Translations under genes and position numbers: made by a program | The notes under the pieces: model-generated | Seen by the model: only the letters and a program-made list of their open reading frames with translations | Told to the model about the DNA's origin: nothing | Database searches by the model: none | Part shown: in pieces, positions 43,429 through 55,311 of the stretch | How the letters are laid out: the number at the start of each line of letters is the position of its first letter | How positions within the stretch are numbered: the first letter of the stretch is position 1 | DNA from: Primulina eburnea | Taxonomy: Eukaryota; Streptophyta; Magnoliopsida; Lamiales; Gesneriaceae | Direction: 5' to 3' | NCBI RefSeq assembly: GCF_022965805.1 | Contig: NC_133105.1 | Span: 25,891,208 to 25,955,207, forward strand | Length of the DNA stretch: 64,000 nt

Positions 43429-43824
43429 AGATAGGCATGTGAAGCATATATTTGACAAGATCTTTTTGTGAAATCACGTAAACTCTCGAATGAATCAAAT
43501 AATGCCTTAATTTCATACATGAATAATACAATGGCAAACACGATTTTTCTATGACTGAATATTTGACCTCTACCTCTGTAAGTGTTTTCCTCAAATAATA
43601 GATGGCCTTCTCATGATTCTCTTGGTTATTTTGTGCCAAAAGGCATCCAATAGACTCTCGAGCAGCCAAAATATACAATTTCAGGGGAAATACATGTTTT
43701 GGAGGCATCAACACAAGATGTTTGGACATATATTCCTTTATTTTATCAAAGGCTTCTTGATGACATCTCTCCCATTTAAAATCTTCAAAATCTTTCAATT
43801 TCAATAACAGAGAAAATTCTCGCG
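43412..43824 (-). pseudogene. RNase H of element T, cut between insertion N and an integrase deletion
   Basis: The minus strand encodes the RNase H part with KLYILAARESIGCLLAQNN, EKAIYYLRKTLTEVEVKYS and RHYLIHSRVYVISQKDLVKYML, ending MPIFTGRIGK. These are Tat-lineage blocks. It joins RT (54464 on the other side of N) across the TCTTA duplication. After GRIGK the family match stops; downstream frame text is the reverse of the antisense gene. The integrase expected next is absent, so a deletion fused the RNase H end to the antisense 3' end near 43412-43428. Confidence 0.8.
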
Positions 43825-43829
43825 TCTTA
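43825..43829. repeat. Target-site duplication of element N, left copy (TCTTA)
   Basis: TCTTA here and at 54459-54463. T's pol reads through the site when it is counted once. Confidence 0.9.
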
Positions 43830-43899
43830 TGTCACGCCCCAAGACCGGGATTAGACGACACCGGCGTTATTCAACAATCACATAATGGCTAAACAACAA
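43830..43899 (-). repeat. 3' LTR of element N, outer 70 bp
   Basis: TGTCACGCCCCAAGACCGGG to CTAAACAACAA, matching 52904-52973. Interrupted by P. Confidence 0.85.
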
Positions 43900-45349
43900 T
43901 GTGACGTCCCGAAAATTTGAGGTCTACATGAACCACGTGCGTGCAAGTTATTAAATTCTTTATGTATTTTATTAAATGATTTTAATGCATGTTTATTTCA
44001 TTAAATTGAGTTTTAATTCATGATTTGTGAATTTGCATTATTTCAAATTATAATATGTTTAGTTGATTCATGTTTAAACGTTTTTCTTGAGTTTTATGTT
44101 CAGGCGATTATTCGAGGCGGGATCGAGGAAAAGACCGGTGACGATTTTTAGCAATTAAAAATGTGGTATTTTATTTTTAAGTTGAGTTTGGGACATTTTA
44201 AATTAGTTTGTAAAGAGTTAGTATTTTAAAGCCTAAATTAGTTACTTAATAATTTTAGGAGTTTAAATCTTTTAAAGTGGGTGGTACATGTATTTTGGTT
44301 AAAAGGAGAGTTTAGTGGAGTGTATCAATTTAATTGATAAATTTGTGTGGGTCAAACTTTTATTAGCATTTTTATTAGTTGATTTAGCAAAATTATCTCC
44401 TAATTAATGACCCACACACACGTTAATCACACTAACACACACTTACACGTTTTTACACACACTAAAACACACAACACACACAAGCTTTAAAAATCAGATT
44501 TTTATTATTTTAAAAAGAGAGAAACCTAGGGTTCCATAGCATTCAGCAGCCGTCCCCTTCTCTTCGAGTCTCCCAGCAATTTTCGTGAGTTTTATTGCAA
44601 GAATTTAGTGCCACGTTCGTCCCGGATCAAGCCTCGCTCCGTTCCCGCATCGGTATCTCCGTTTCGGTAAAGTTTATCATCAAAAGGCACGTATATTCTG
44701 TTCTTTCTGCATCGATCTTGTCATAGTATGCGTTGTGTATTTTTATGCGTGAAAATTTATGTATGACGTTCGTCCTTTGAGCGGAAACTGATTTGAATGC
44801 GTTTGAAATACTTTTTAGATCTGAAATCTCGTAACTTGCTGTTCCTCTCGAAACTGTGATTTTTCCGTCGAGAATTTGAGATAACTTTCAACTACAAAAT
44901 TGTAGAAATTTTCGATACCTTCGTTTTGATATAAAATTCGAGATTTTTGGATGAAAATTGAGTGAGTTATGACGTTTTTCGTGGGACTGCTCAAGCTGCG
45001 ACTTTTATGTAAAATATGTTCTTGAAGTTATTTGTTGCAGGCTTCGTTGGACATCGCCGGGCTTGTGCTACTGCATTTATATATGTTACGAGATGTATTT
45101 AGGTGTTATTTGGTGGTTCGTTCGGGTCGGGTTTGGCTTGGGATGTAATAGAAGTCGTAGGAAGCGAAACGATGCCTAATTTCGAGTTATTGTTGTGTTG
45201 GAATTAATTGTTGATGCTTAGGGACGTTTGGGGCGTTTTTATGGGTTTGAATCAATGTAATAACATCCTAGGATGAGTCTAGAGGTGTTGGTTCATGATC
45301 CTTAGGCTTGGATTGAAAGGGTGAATGAATAAGTTATTGAATTTTCGTG

Positions 45350-45484
45350 AGTTTTCAAGTCCAGTGCCTACCCGGACCCCTTCCCGGACCCCTACAGGGA
45401 GTCCGTGTCCGTTTTCCTTCAAAAATACGAAATTCCAGAGCCTACCCGGACCCGTACACGGACCCCTACACGGGGTCCGTGTAC
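45350..45484 (+). repeat. CCCGGACCCC repeats with a perfect 13-bp hairpin in LTR P
   Basis: Several CCCGGACCC / CCGTGTA units. GTACACGGACCCC (45454-45466) and GGGGTCCGTGTAC (45472-45484) form a perfect stem around five bases. Lies about 110 bp upstream of the TATA box. Confidence 0.85.
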
Positions 45485-45592
45485 ACCCTTTTTGAAAAAA
45501 AAAAAAATAATTTTTTTTATTTTTATTTTTTTTTTAGGATTTGCTTCGGGGTTCTATATCATGGTTTAGCACCATGGTTAAAATTTATTTAT

Positions 45593-45602
45593 GTATAAAT
45601 AT
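45593..45602 (+). promoter_or_regulatory. Putative TATA box of LTR P
   Basis: GTATAAATATAGG context, downstream of the GC hairpin block. Confidence 0.5.
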
Positions 45603-45928
45603 AGGATTTGTTTTGTGGTTTTACGTCATGGTTTAGTACGATGATTAAAAGAGGTCAAGCCAGGAGCGAACTAGAATGTCCTAAGCTATTTATTCACTTT
45701 GGTGGTGAGCTCGAGTACCTACGTCTAAGACATGCAAGTTAAGTATTTAAAATTTATGTTAGTATGTGCAGCAACGGCCCCGATCGAAGTCCAACGAATC
45801 CCTCAACGCCAAGTAAGTATGTTGACGTGCAAAGAAAATATTTGAAGTTTTTGAGGTATGCTAAATGTCTTGTGACCAAAAGTGAATGGGTTTGGAAGTC
45901 GGTGAACGTGGCCGAGGACCTCTCCACG

Positions 45929-46093
45929 CCGTTAAATTATGAACGGGTTTGAAGTTAGGATTGGAAAGCTTTAAATTATGAACGGGGACCAATCCGCCCG
46001 TTAAATTATGAACGGGTTAGATCGTGGTTGTGAAGCGTTAAATTATGAACGTGGATCAACTGGCCTGTTAAATTATGAACAGGGATCTCATGT
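45929..46093 (+). repeat. Five TTAAATTATGAAC inverted-repeat units in LTR P
   Basis: Each unit has the loop AAATTATG between short arms: CCCGTT/AACGGG at 45997-46016 and CCTGTT/AACAGG at 46074-46093, with shorter or mismatched arms in the other three. The paired change C to T with G to A keeps the stem. Confidence 0.85.
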
Positions 46094-46726
46094 ATGTGGC
46101 AGTGGATACGTCCCTGTCAGCCCAGTACTGTGGTGTGTCTGATCAGGCGTTTATTATGTATGGGTCACTTGCTTTGAAACATCCTCTACGCAAAATGATG
46201 AAGTTATGTATGTTCAAGTATGCAGTATGTTTATGAAAGTTTATGTTGATGGCACGTCTAGTTATGTACGTACGTATGTTCAAGTTTATTATGCAAGTTC
46301 AAGTTTCAAGCTATGTATGTCCTATTTTAAAATTGCATGTGATTTTATTATGTACTACTCGTTACTACCAGTTTATACGTGTTGAGTCTTTAGACTCACT
46401 AGACTTGATCGATGCAGGTGAGTATGTTGATGAGGAGACAGGAGGTGGCGACCAAGGGGCAGGCTTGGACTGAGCGGGAGGCTAACCCGAGGACCGCAAA
46501 GTTTATGTTTTTACGCAAATGTTAATTAACTCTGATTTCTTGGTTCGAGGGAAATACTTTGAGCAAAACTTTTGTGAGCAAATTTTATTGTAGTACTTTG
46601 AACCGCCATGTCTTATGGGGGACTTGGTTGGGATATTTTTATGGCAAACTTTGAATGTTATTTTATGTCTAAGAAAATTTTTAATTTTTCCGCAAATTTT
46701 TAAGTATGAAAATACGGTACGTTACA

Positions 46727-48329
46727 GTTGGTATCAGAGCGGTGTTCTTGTAAAGGGTTATGCCTACTGCCAGTCGCAAGAAGCTCTCGAAGTCACACCT
46801 CAAGTCTGTAAGTTTTAAAGTTTTAAAGTCTTTTAAGTAGTAAGCATGAAGTCATGATTTCGGCATGTGCATGTTTTAATTCTATCACCTGTATGTTTAC
46901 ATGACATACGTTTTAGAATACAGGTTTATCTGTCGTTATGAATTGAGATTGGATCCTTAAAACTTTTATGCATGTTACGACATGAAATGAGAAATTATTT
47001 AATTTTCTTGCATGCTGGTGTGGTGGAATTGGACATGAGCAAGAATTTTGCTTTTAGGCGTCTGGAAAAGTTGGAGATGATTTGTCTATATTAATTTTTG
47101 GTTAGTAGTACCGATATTATACTTGTGGGTCATAAGTTAAACTTGACAATTACGAATGCTTTTGGGACTTGTAGATTTTCTAAGAAATTACTGATGGTTT
47201 GTGGGTGCTAGCTGAGTTGCTTTTTGAGAACTCCATGTAAGGATTAATTATTTGATACTACGACGATATTTGGAAGTATACAAGCATAGAATTTATTTAG
47301 GATGCATGCTCCCCCTAGTTGGATTTAAGGATTTAATTGCATGAATTGAGAATTTTAAGGACCTAGTGGTAATGACCAATAGTTTCAGGACCTAAGTGCA
47401 AAGATAAAAATCCTAAGGGACTAGTTTCGAAGTTATCGTTTGGAATTAAATACCGAGTTTTGAGGATTTTAAGGTTTAATGAGACTAAAATCGAAGATTT
47501 TATTGGGGACCGGAAATGCAATTTTGAAGAGTTGTAGGGCAAAAATGTAAGTTCGAGAACTTTAAGGGTCAAATTACAAATTCAGAAAATTTTGGGGATT
47601 AAATTCGAATTTTTGAGGAACACTTGGGTTAAATCAGTAAATTTCGAGGCTATGAGAATTGAATTTGGGTCTAATAAGCTTAAAATTTTTGAATTTTATG
47701 TTGTGAGGAACTTACACAATGGAATTAGGAACACCAAGAACTTATGGGTAAATGTGGAATTTCCGAAATTTAGGACAAACTGGATAATTTTGAGGAAATA
47801 ATGAATTAATGCTACAATTTTAAGGAGTTTGGGGGACTAGTTTAGCGGTAAGTGAGAATTGAATGGTTTAAATGATATGAATTTTCGATAATTTAAGCTC
47901 AAAGGGATCATTAGAACCTTGAAGTATTTGGGTTATAATATTATAAGAAATGGTAATCAATGGGATTGTAAGATGAATCGACATTGGGCTTGAAAATTTA
48001 AGCGCTAGTGAATTAATGTCGCGACAAATTTAAAATTCAGGGTGATAACGATTTGAGGTAAAGTTGATCGGTTCGCTAAGTTATAAGGGTAGACATTGAG
48101 TTAGCGAAATTATTTTTTTTGGGAACTTAAGTTGATGTGTCATAAGTTTTAGTCATGATTATAACAGTTAAGCTCGTACCTTTGTTGGAATTTAATTTTT
48201 CTAGAATGTTGGGTATGTTTGATGGTTAGGTTAATCGATATGCTCATGTAAGAATTGAGGTAGACATCTTGTCTTGAGAAATTTTTGTAAGTTATTAAGA
48301 AACTTGGGAGTAAGTGAATATGTGTGTTG
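46727..48329 (+). mobile_element. Leader of element P, truncated
   Basis: Primer site TGGTATCAGAGCGG at 46729-46742, then about 1.6 kb without coding potential and with repeated phrases built on TTAAGGA, GGACTAGT and CAAATT. It stops near 48329 where N's LTR sequence resumes, so P's genes and 3' LTR are gone. Confidence 0.7.
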
Positions 48330-49011
48330 GATCAGGCTCAAACTTGGACAGTACGTTAACAAGTGTGTCAAACAATTTATGAACGGTGGAGATCGTGTTT
48401 CGAAGTCGTTTTGACCTGTTTAAGGACGAAAAAAACCGTGGGTATACTGTTTCTAGCCTAAAATCTGAGCAGTTTTCTTGCGAAGGGTATCAACGAAAAA
48501 CGAACCGTTGGATTTGGCTGAAATTTGGTTATGTTATTCAAAACATCGGATTCTGAACCTCCGAGCGAGAGAAACGAATTTTTGGACTTGGACACAACTT
48601 TGATGACTCGTGCAGAATTTTGGAGAGAAATTTCGAAAATTTGGAGCAAAAACTCGAAAATTATGTGTGAAATTTGAATGATAGCTTCTCCTATTTATAT
48701 ATAGGGGTGATGTGAAAATCTTACCATAATTCGATTGATATACTTTCCAAAATTTGGAGATGCTCCTTCCAAAAATTTCGAGATACTTCTTGCTTAAATA
48801 TTGAAATGCTTCCTTGTTGAGAAAAACTACCTTGTATGCAATATTTCCTTCTAAACTAGGTTGATGTCAACCTTTAATTTATCGTGTATGTTGCACTGGA
48901 TTTCGATTTCCATGTATTATTTATATTTTCGAATTTATTATAACTCGAAAATAAATTCTTATACATGTCTATATTTAATTAATTATGTGTCCAAAAATTT
49001 GGGTTCTCACA
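48330..49011 (-). repeat. 3' LTR of element N, inner part
   Basis: Matches 53749-54458 (for example GGCTCAAACTTG, ATTTATGAACGGTGGAGATC, GGTTCTCACA at the end). About 775 bp of the LTR (equivalent to 52974-53748) is missing at the P junction. Confidence 0.85.
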
Positions 49012-49024
49012 TCCCTCCCTCCTT
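49012..49024 (-). other. Polypurine tract of element N
   Basis: The minus strand reads TAAGGAGGGAGGGA just before the LTR start TGTGAGAACCC. Confidence 0.75.
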
Positions 49025-49100
49025 ATTAAAAGTTTCGTACTCGAAACTTGAGTCAGCTTGACTTTAGAAAAATTAGGGATATTGCTTGCGCATTTTCTTT

Positions 49101-49373
49101 TCAAACTCCCAAGTAGTTTTCTCGTTTTGTGTGTTTTGACCATTGCAACTTGACGTAGGAAATGATACGTCGTCTCAGTACTTGGTCCTTGGTGTCCACA
49201 ATATGAGTAAAGACATCTTCATATTTCAGCTCTTTCTCCGAGTTATCTTTGATCATGAGCGGTTTAATTTTAACAACATGGCTTGAGTTCGAGATGTATT
49301 TCCTTATTTTGGACTTGTGGAATACATTATGGATTCTAGACATATCTGGTGGCAATGTTATTCTGTAAGCCAA
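49101..49373 (-). pseudogene. Integrase C-terminus and chromodomain-like remnant of element N
   Basis: The minus strand encodes MAYRITLPPDMSRIHNVFHKSKIRKY, the block that follows the integrase core in chromoviruses (compare [25 protein letters not shown] in element A), and then a shortened tail with VKLQWSKHTKRE where a chromodomain is expected. The rest of integrase, about 49400-50330 in sense order upstream, is recognisable only in patches and is full of stops. Non-functional. Confidence 0.8.
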
Positions 49374-50528
49374 TATGTCAATCTCTCCAGAATTTTGAAT
49401 AGTCCTATGTACCGAGGTTTCACTTTTTCAGCTTTACTGAATCTAATGATTCTTCTATTAGTGAGAGCCGTATATAAGTTTTTTTCACCCAATGTGAATT
49501 CCATTGGTCTCTTTTTAAGATTAGACTAACTCTTTTGCTGGTCTTATGCAGCCTTGAGTCTGTCTCTGATGATGGCCACTTTTCAATTGTCTCTTGGATT
49601 AGTTCTAGCCCAGTTATGACTGTATCTTTTATTTTGTCCTAGTACAGTGGTGATCGATACTTTCGTCCGTAAAAGGCTTCAAATGGAGTCATTTCAATAT
49701 TGTTGTGATAACTGTTATTATAAGCGAACTCTATCAGTGGTAGATGTTTATTTCAATTACTACCGAAGTCTATAGCACGTGCCCTTATCAAATTCTCTAA
49801 AGTTTGAATCATTCTATATGTTTGGTCATCAGTTCAGGGTGATAAGCCGTACTAAGAGTAACTTTTGCTCCCATGGCTTCTTGAAAGCTCTACCACAAAC
49901 ATGACACAAATTTTGGATATCAATCCGACATTATGATTGCTGGCACTTCATGTAGCTGCATAATGTTATACATGTATAGAGTAGCCAACTTGTCAATATT
50001 ATAATTCCTTCGAACGAGTAGAAAGTACGCAGATTTTATGAGTCTATCTACGATTATATGTATCCTGTTGTGACTCTGTATTGACTTTGACAATTCTACA
50101 ACGAAATCCTTGGAAATATGTTCTCATTTCCATTCTAGGATTCTAACGGTCGCAGTAGTCCTTCCAGTCGTTGATCCTCGACTTTCACTTGTTGGCATAC
50201 TTGTCATTTAAATATAAACTCGGCGACATCTATTTTCATCCTTCTTCGCCATAAATTTTCTTTCAAATCCCTATAAATCTTTGTACTGACGGTATAGATT
50301 TGGGATGTTGACTTATGCGCCTCTTACATCACTTCTTATCGAATATTGTCGATGCCTGGCACACACAAACGTCCTCTCATCCCTAGGATTCGTCTGGTTC
50401 CACTTGAAAATCTGACTATTTCCTTGACTTGTTCTTTGAACTTCTCTAGTGGCGTGTCTCTACTCTAATTTAACTTGACTGCTTTCTGAAGGCATGGTTG
50501 TAAGGAGAGTGATGTTATGTTATCTTAT

Positions 50529-50753
50529 TCATGTTTGACTCAAAGCATTGGCTACCTTATTTGTCTTGTTGGCGTGGTAGCTTATTGTCAATTCACAGTC
50601 TTTGAGTAACTCTATCCACCGTCTTTGTCTCATTTTTAATTTTTTTTGAATGAACAAATATTTGAGACTTGGTGGCCAGTGAGTGAATATTTCACATTTG
50701 GTATCGTAGAGATATTGTCTCCAAATTTTCAAAGCAAAGATCACTGCTGCCAA
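50529..50753 (-). pseudogene. RNase H remnant of element N
   Basis: The minus strand gives AVIFALKIWRQYLY, LKYLF, MRQRRWIELLKD and NKVANAL, the chromovirus RNase H blocks. The conserved FTDHKSL block is disrupted by a frame change. Flanked by stops; part of a decayed pol. Confidence 0.8.
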
Positions 50754-50759
50754 CTCGAG

Positions 50760-51480
50760 ATTGTGAATATGGTAGTTTTGCTCATGCAGCTTTAGTTGAC
50801 TAGCCTGTCTTCCATGAGTACACCTCTGATATCTTCCTTTGATGCTTCGCTGTAGATGGTAAAATCCTTGTCCACAGTAGATAATACCAACATTGGTGTA
50901 GATGCTAGCTTCTCCTTGAATGCTTGAAAGCTCTTTTCAAATCTTTCTCTTCAGTTGAATTAATATTTCTTTTGTGCTAGTCTCGTCAGTGATACGACTA
51001 CTGAAGAGAAGCCCTCAACGAATTTCCGCTAATATCCTGATAATCCAAAGAAGCTTTTAATTTTGGTTGCATTCTTTTGTCTCAGCTAATCTAGATTTGC
51101 CTCTAATTTTCTTGGGTCCACTTATACTCCTGATTTTGATCTTTCATGACCTTATTCTGAATGCTGACATTGGGGTGTCTTCTGCTCTGACCTATAGCTG
51201 ATGATAGCATGTCCTCAGGTCAAGCTTGGAGAAGACTGTAGCTCCTTTAAGTTGATCAAAAAGATCTTTTATCATTGGAAGAAGATATTTATTCTTGATT
51301 GTAGTCTTATAGAGTTTTCTATAATTTATACACAATCTCATACTTTCATAATTCTTCTTTATAAATAGGACCGGGGCTCCCGAAAGAGATGCACTTGGCC
51401 TAATCCGTTTTTTTTTTTGTTTAACAACTTTTGGAGTTATTCTTTTAGCTCCTTGAGTTCATCTGGATCAAGTACCAAAT
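50760..51480 (-). pseudogene. Reverse transcriptase remnant of element N
   Basis: By eye the minus strand still shows pieces of the RT palm: a block like [31 protein letters not shown] and FSKLDLR (about 51420 to 51190), and the NPKKIRG-like thumb region further on (about 51110 to 51000). Several stops and frameshifts interrupt it. It places N among chromoviruses but too decayed for a clade. Confidence 0.65.
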
Positions 51481-52884
51481 TTATCTTGAAATATACTTCA
51501 TAGTCTGAGACCATTCCCCAAAAAATTTCTAGAAAAACTTCTTAAAATTTTCATATTATTGGAATATCTTCCAACTTCAGCTCATCTCCTTCTTTCACTT
51601 TGTTCACCATTGCTAGGTAAACTTTTTCTTCCGATATTATTGCTTTCCAAGTCTGGGTAACAGAAATATGTATTTATGTTCCTTGGCATTGCCATGGTAC
51701 CTGATTTCTTCTTGATTCGGGGTTCAAAGTTTGACATTCTTACTCCGGCCATCTACCGTTGCTTTTATATAATCAGTTCATCCTTAGGATGGCGTCGAAA
51801 TCTACCGGAGTGAGTCGAATCAAGTCGGCACTAAACATATGCGAATTGATTCTAATTTTTTTTCTTATCTTTAAATTATCCCAATTACTATTTCAAAACT
51901 TAAAACCCATATAGAATATTGAAATTTAACTCAATATCGATCTATAGCTTATTGACTAAAATCCCGAAAATTATAACTTAGTCGTTATCTCAAATAATTA
52001 TTTTTTTCTTTCTAAATCTTACTTTCGTCAAGACCATGAGCTTATCACACTCTAACACGAAGGAGTTCATTGAATATCATTCTCTTTGAATCATTCTTAG
52101 TCCCACAAAAGTCAAAACTTATTGTACTATAATTTTCCTGATTTCCATCAATATCTCATAAGTTATTTTATTTACGTAAGATCACAGCCTACTTTTTATC
52201 TCAAAATAATATAAATTCCTTAACCTGATGGTATTGTCTCACAAGATATTCCAAGGTCCTATATATTTACAGTTAGCGCTTAACATTCTTAATAACCCAA
52301 ACTTAATGCCCACACAGTTAACTGTTACCACAAAATCAACTTCTCTATTGGAATACCCAAAACTTATATATAATTCTTACATCAACTTTTCTCATATTAG
52401 TTTTCAAAAATAACTTATCATCCTCGAGTCAAATATTTCCTCTTAAATCAGAAGCTTAAGTCAACTTATCTCTGATAGGTATATTCCCAAAAATAAATAC
52501 AAATACTAATTGTCCTCATAATAAAATTCAATAAAAATTCGACAAGTAGTTCAAGAAACACGTTGAACAGGATTTTTTCGAGAAAGTTTCCAAAAGTACA
52601 AATTTTGGACATTGACCCATGGATAGAAAGAATACATCGAGAAGATTCTAGAACAGTTGACGGAATTAAATTATGAGTTTCCTACGAAAAGTTATGAGTT
52701 CTATGAAACTTTCCTAAAATAGCAAAAACGAGATTTCGGAGGTCTGAATGAAGGTATTTCTCGTTTTCGGACCACGCCTAACAAAAAGTTGTAATATTAC
52801 TCGTCGGTCGTTTCGGAGGGGACTGCATCGTCGCTTTGCTAAAATCTGACCGATTTTTTTTCCAAACTGGATTATGAACTCGGC
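51481..52884 (-). other. Protease/gag region of element N, decayed
   Basis: Expected by position to hold gag and protease. I cannot recognise a zinc knuckle or a DTGAS motif; the region is AT-rich, especially 51840-52560. Shorter than a normal gag-protease, so part is deleted. Confidence 0.4.
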
Positions 52885-52897
52885 GGCTCTGATACCA
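52885..52897 (-). other. Primer binding site of element N
   Basis: The minus strand reads TGGTATCAGAGCC (initiator tRNA-Met), six bases from the LTR. Confidence 0.85.
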
Positions 52898-52903
52898 CTT
52901 AAA

Positions 52904-54458
52904 TGTCACGCCCCAAGACCGGGGTTAGTCGACACCGGCGTTATTCAACAATCACATAATTGCTAAACAACAAGCCTCGTAGTATAATATAAACCAAAAC
53001 CAGTTTATATCATAAATACCATAAAAATGGAATCGTCTTTACAATAGTAACTCTGAAACGATAAAAATTTGCGGAAGCATTTGTAACTTGAATTAAAAAC
53101 TCACGAGAATATATTTTTAATTAAAATTCTTCATGCGTCCAGTATCAGTCCCAAAAACTGGTGTCCGATTCTTCTTTCTCTATTTCTTCTTCTGACTTAT
53201 CTGGGGAGGGTAGAGTAAGAGGTGAGTATTTTGAGAAATACTCAGCAAGTGGGGGGCCGTATCAAGCACAATATAACAACATGCATAAAATTTCGAAATC
53301 ACATGACTTGCATAACATCCTTCATAACACATGTATAACATTGACCAGCACTGAGATTCATCTACTTTCTATGGTTTACTGATATCAGTCCCTAATTTTT
53401 ACTCCTCTAAGGGGGCGAGGCCGTATATCGATTATATCCCCCACCTTGTAAGGGTACGTCATGGTTGGGATTCCCACCCATATACAGTCGACTCCTCACA
53501 GTGCTTAAAACCGTATGACAAACACAAGAAAGGAGTAGAAGAAAAATTGTACTCGACTATTTTCGAAAACAACATATGCATAAATTCGAAATTTCAACTT
53601 TAAAACAAGCCCACTTACCTTAGACTGGAAGAAAACGTGAAACATTAGAAAATCGTAGAAGAATCACCCAACCGACACTTCGAAAACGTAGCAACACATC
53701 TACCGGAAAATCAGTCGTCTTGAAAATTTCATGCACCTTATTGCACCGTTGGATCGGGCTCAAACTTGAACAGTACGTTCACAAGTATGTCAAACAATTT
53801 ATGAACGGTGGAGATCGGGTTTCGAAGTCGTTTTGACCTGTTTATGGACAAAAATAACCGTGGGTATATTGTTTCTAGCATAAAATCTGAGCAATTTTCT
53901 TGCGAAGGGTATAAACAAAAAACGAACCGTTGGATTTGGCTTAAATTTTGTTATGTTATTCAAAACATATGGAAGAGTATTCTGAACAAAGGAAATCGGC
54001 TTATGAGCCTCCGAACGAGAGAAACGAATTTTTGAACTTGGACACAACTTTGATGACTCGTGCAGAATTTTGGAGAGAAATTTCGAAAATTTGGAGCCAA
54101 AACTCGAAAATTAATGTGTGAAATTTGAATGATAGCTTCTCCTATTTACAGGGGTGAGGTGAAAATCTTACCATAATTCGATTGATATACTTTCCAAAAT
54201 TTGGAGATGCTTCTTCCATAAATTTCGAGATACTTCTTCCTTAAATATTGAGATGCTTCCTTGTTGAGAAAAACTACCTTGTATGCAATATTTCCTTATA
54301 AACTAGGTAGATGTCAATCTTTAATTTATCGTGTATCATGCACTGAATTTCGATTTCCATGTATTATTTATATTTTCGAATTTATTATAACTCGAAAATA
54401 AATTCTTATACATGTCTATATTTAATTAATTATGTGTCCAAAAATTTGGGTTCTCACA
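52904..54458 (-). repeat. 5' LTR of element N (1555 bp)
   Basis: Plus-strand start TGTCACGCCCC, end TTCTCACA. This is the complete copy. No GC-palindrome array like those in A-D, F and H was seen. Frames through it are not coding. Confidence 0.88.
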
Positions 54459-54463
54459 TCTTA

Positions 54464-55270
54464 CCTACCAAGTTTTGAAATAAATCTTCTTAAATAATTG
54501 ACCTGGCCGAGGAATCTTTGCAGTTTCTTTTTATTCTTTGGTGGCATCGCCTCTATGATAGTTTTGGCTTTATTCTTATCCTCCTCCACTCCCCTTTAGT
54601 GCACTAAAAAACCAAAAAAAAATTCAGCCTGTACACCGAAGTGCATTTTAAAGGATTCAACCTTAAATTTTGTTGATTCATCCTTATGAAACTCTTCCTT
54701 AAGTGATTGAGGTGATCTGATGCTCTTTTCGACTTCACGATAATGTCATCAATATACACTTCCAAGCACACGCCTATCATGTCGTGGAAGATTGCATTCA
54801 TGGTTCTCTGATAGGTTGCTCCTGATTTTTTCAATCCAAACGGCATGACAAGCCATGCAAGTGTGTTAATCACCCCAGGACATCTAAAGGCTGTCTTGGG
54901 CACATCTTCCTCTGTTATTTTTATTTGATTGTATCCTGAAAATCCATCCATAAATGACATCAGCTCGTTCTTTGCCACTGCATCAATGAGCATATCAGCT
55001 ACTAGCATGACATAAACGCCTTTCAGGGTGGCGCAATTCAAGTCTTTGAAATCTATACAAACTCGAAGTTTTTCATTTTTATTCATAACAGGGACTATAT
55101 TTGCGAGCCATTTTGTTACCTCACTGGATGGATGAATTTGGCTTTGAGCAATTTTTCAATATCTTCATTCACTCTTAACTCAATTTCTTTCGACATTCTT
55201 CTAGCCGACTGCTGATATGGTTTAACCATCTTTAATTGTTAACCAATGCTCTACCAATTTACGTCCCAAG
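54464..55270 (-). pseudogene. Reverse transcriptase of element T
   Basis: The minus strand encodes KLRVCIDFKDLNCATLKGVY, SFMDGFSGYNQIKI, KTAFRCPG, VMPFGLKKSGATYQR and the active-site block EVYIDDIIVKSKR with both catalytic Asp codons kept. These are Tat-branch RT blocks. The longest frame is 54604-55086; upstream and downstream are single-base breaks. Cut at 54464 by element N, continuing as RNase H at 43824. Confidence 0.85.
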
Positions 55271-55311
55271 CCTGGCATATCTTCATACTCCCACGCAAAG
55301 CAATCTTTGAA

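Larger units (their letters stand above)
43900..46726 (+). repeat. 5' LTR of element P (2827 bp)
   Basis: Starts TGTGACGTCCCG and ends ACGTTACA, directly followed by a primer site. In order it holds a GC-rich inverted repeat block (45350-45484), a TATA box (45593-45602), five small inverted repeats (about 45929-46093) and the TGAGTCT/AGACTCA palindrome (46383-46398). It shares the last of these, the following GCAGGTGAG block and the LTR end with LTR G. Confidence 0.85.
43830..54458 (-). mobile_element. Element N: decayed minus-strand chromovirus inside T
   Basis: The 5' LTR (minus) is 52904-54458; the 3' LTR is split into 43830-43899 and about 48330-49011 by insertion P and a deletion. Primer site 52885-52897, polypurine tract at 49012-49024, TCTTA duplications. 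The internal part (49012-52903) holds chromovirus pol remnants on the minus strand with many stops and frameshifts. In the aligned 3' part the LTRs differ at about 7-8% of positions plus indels. Confidence 0.88.
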
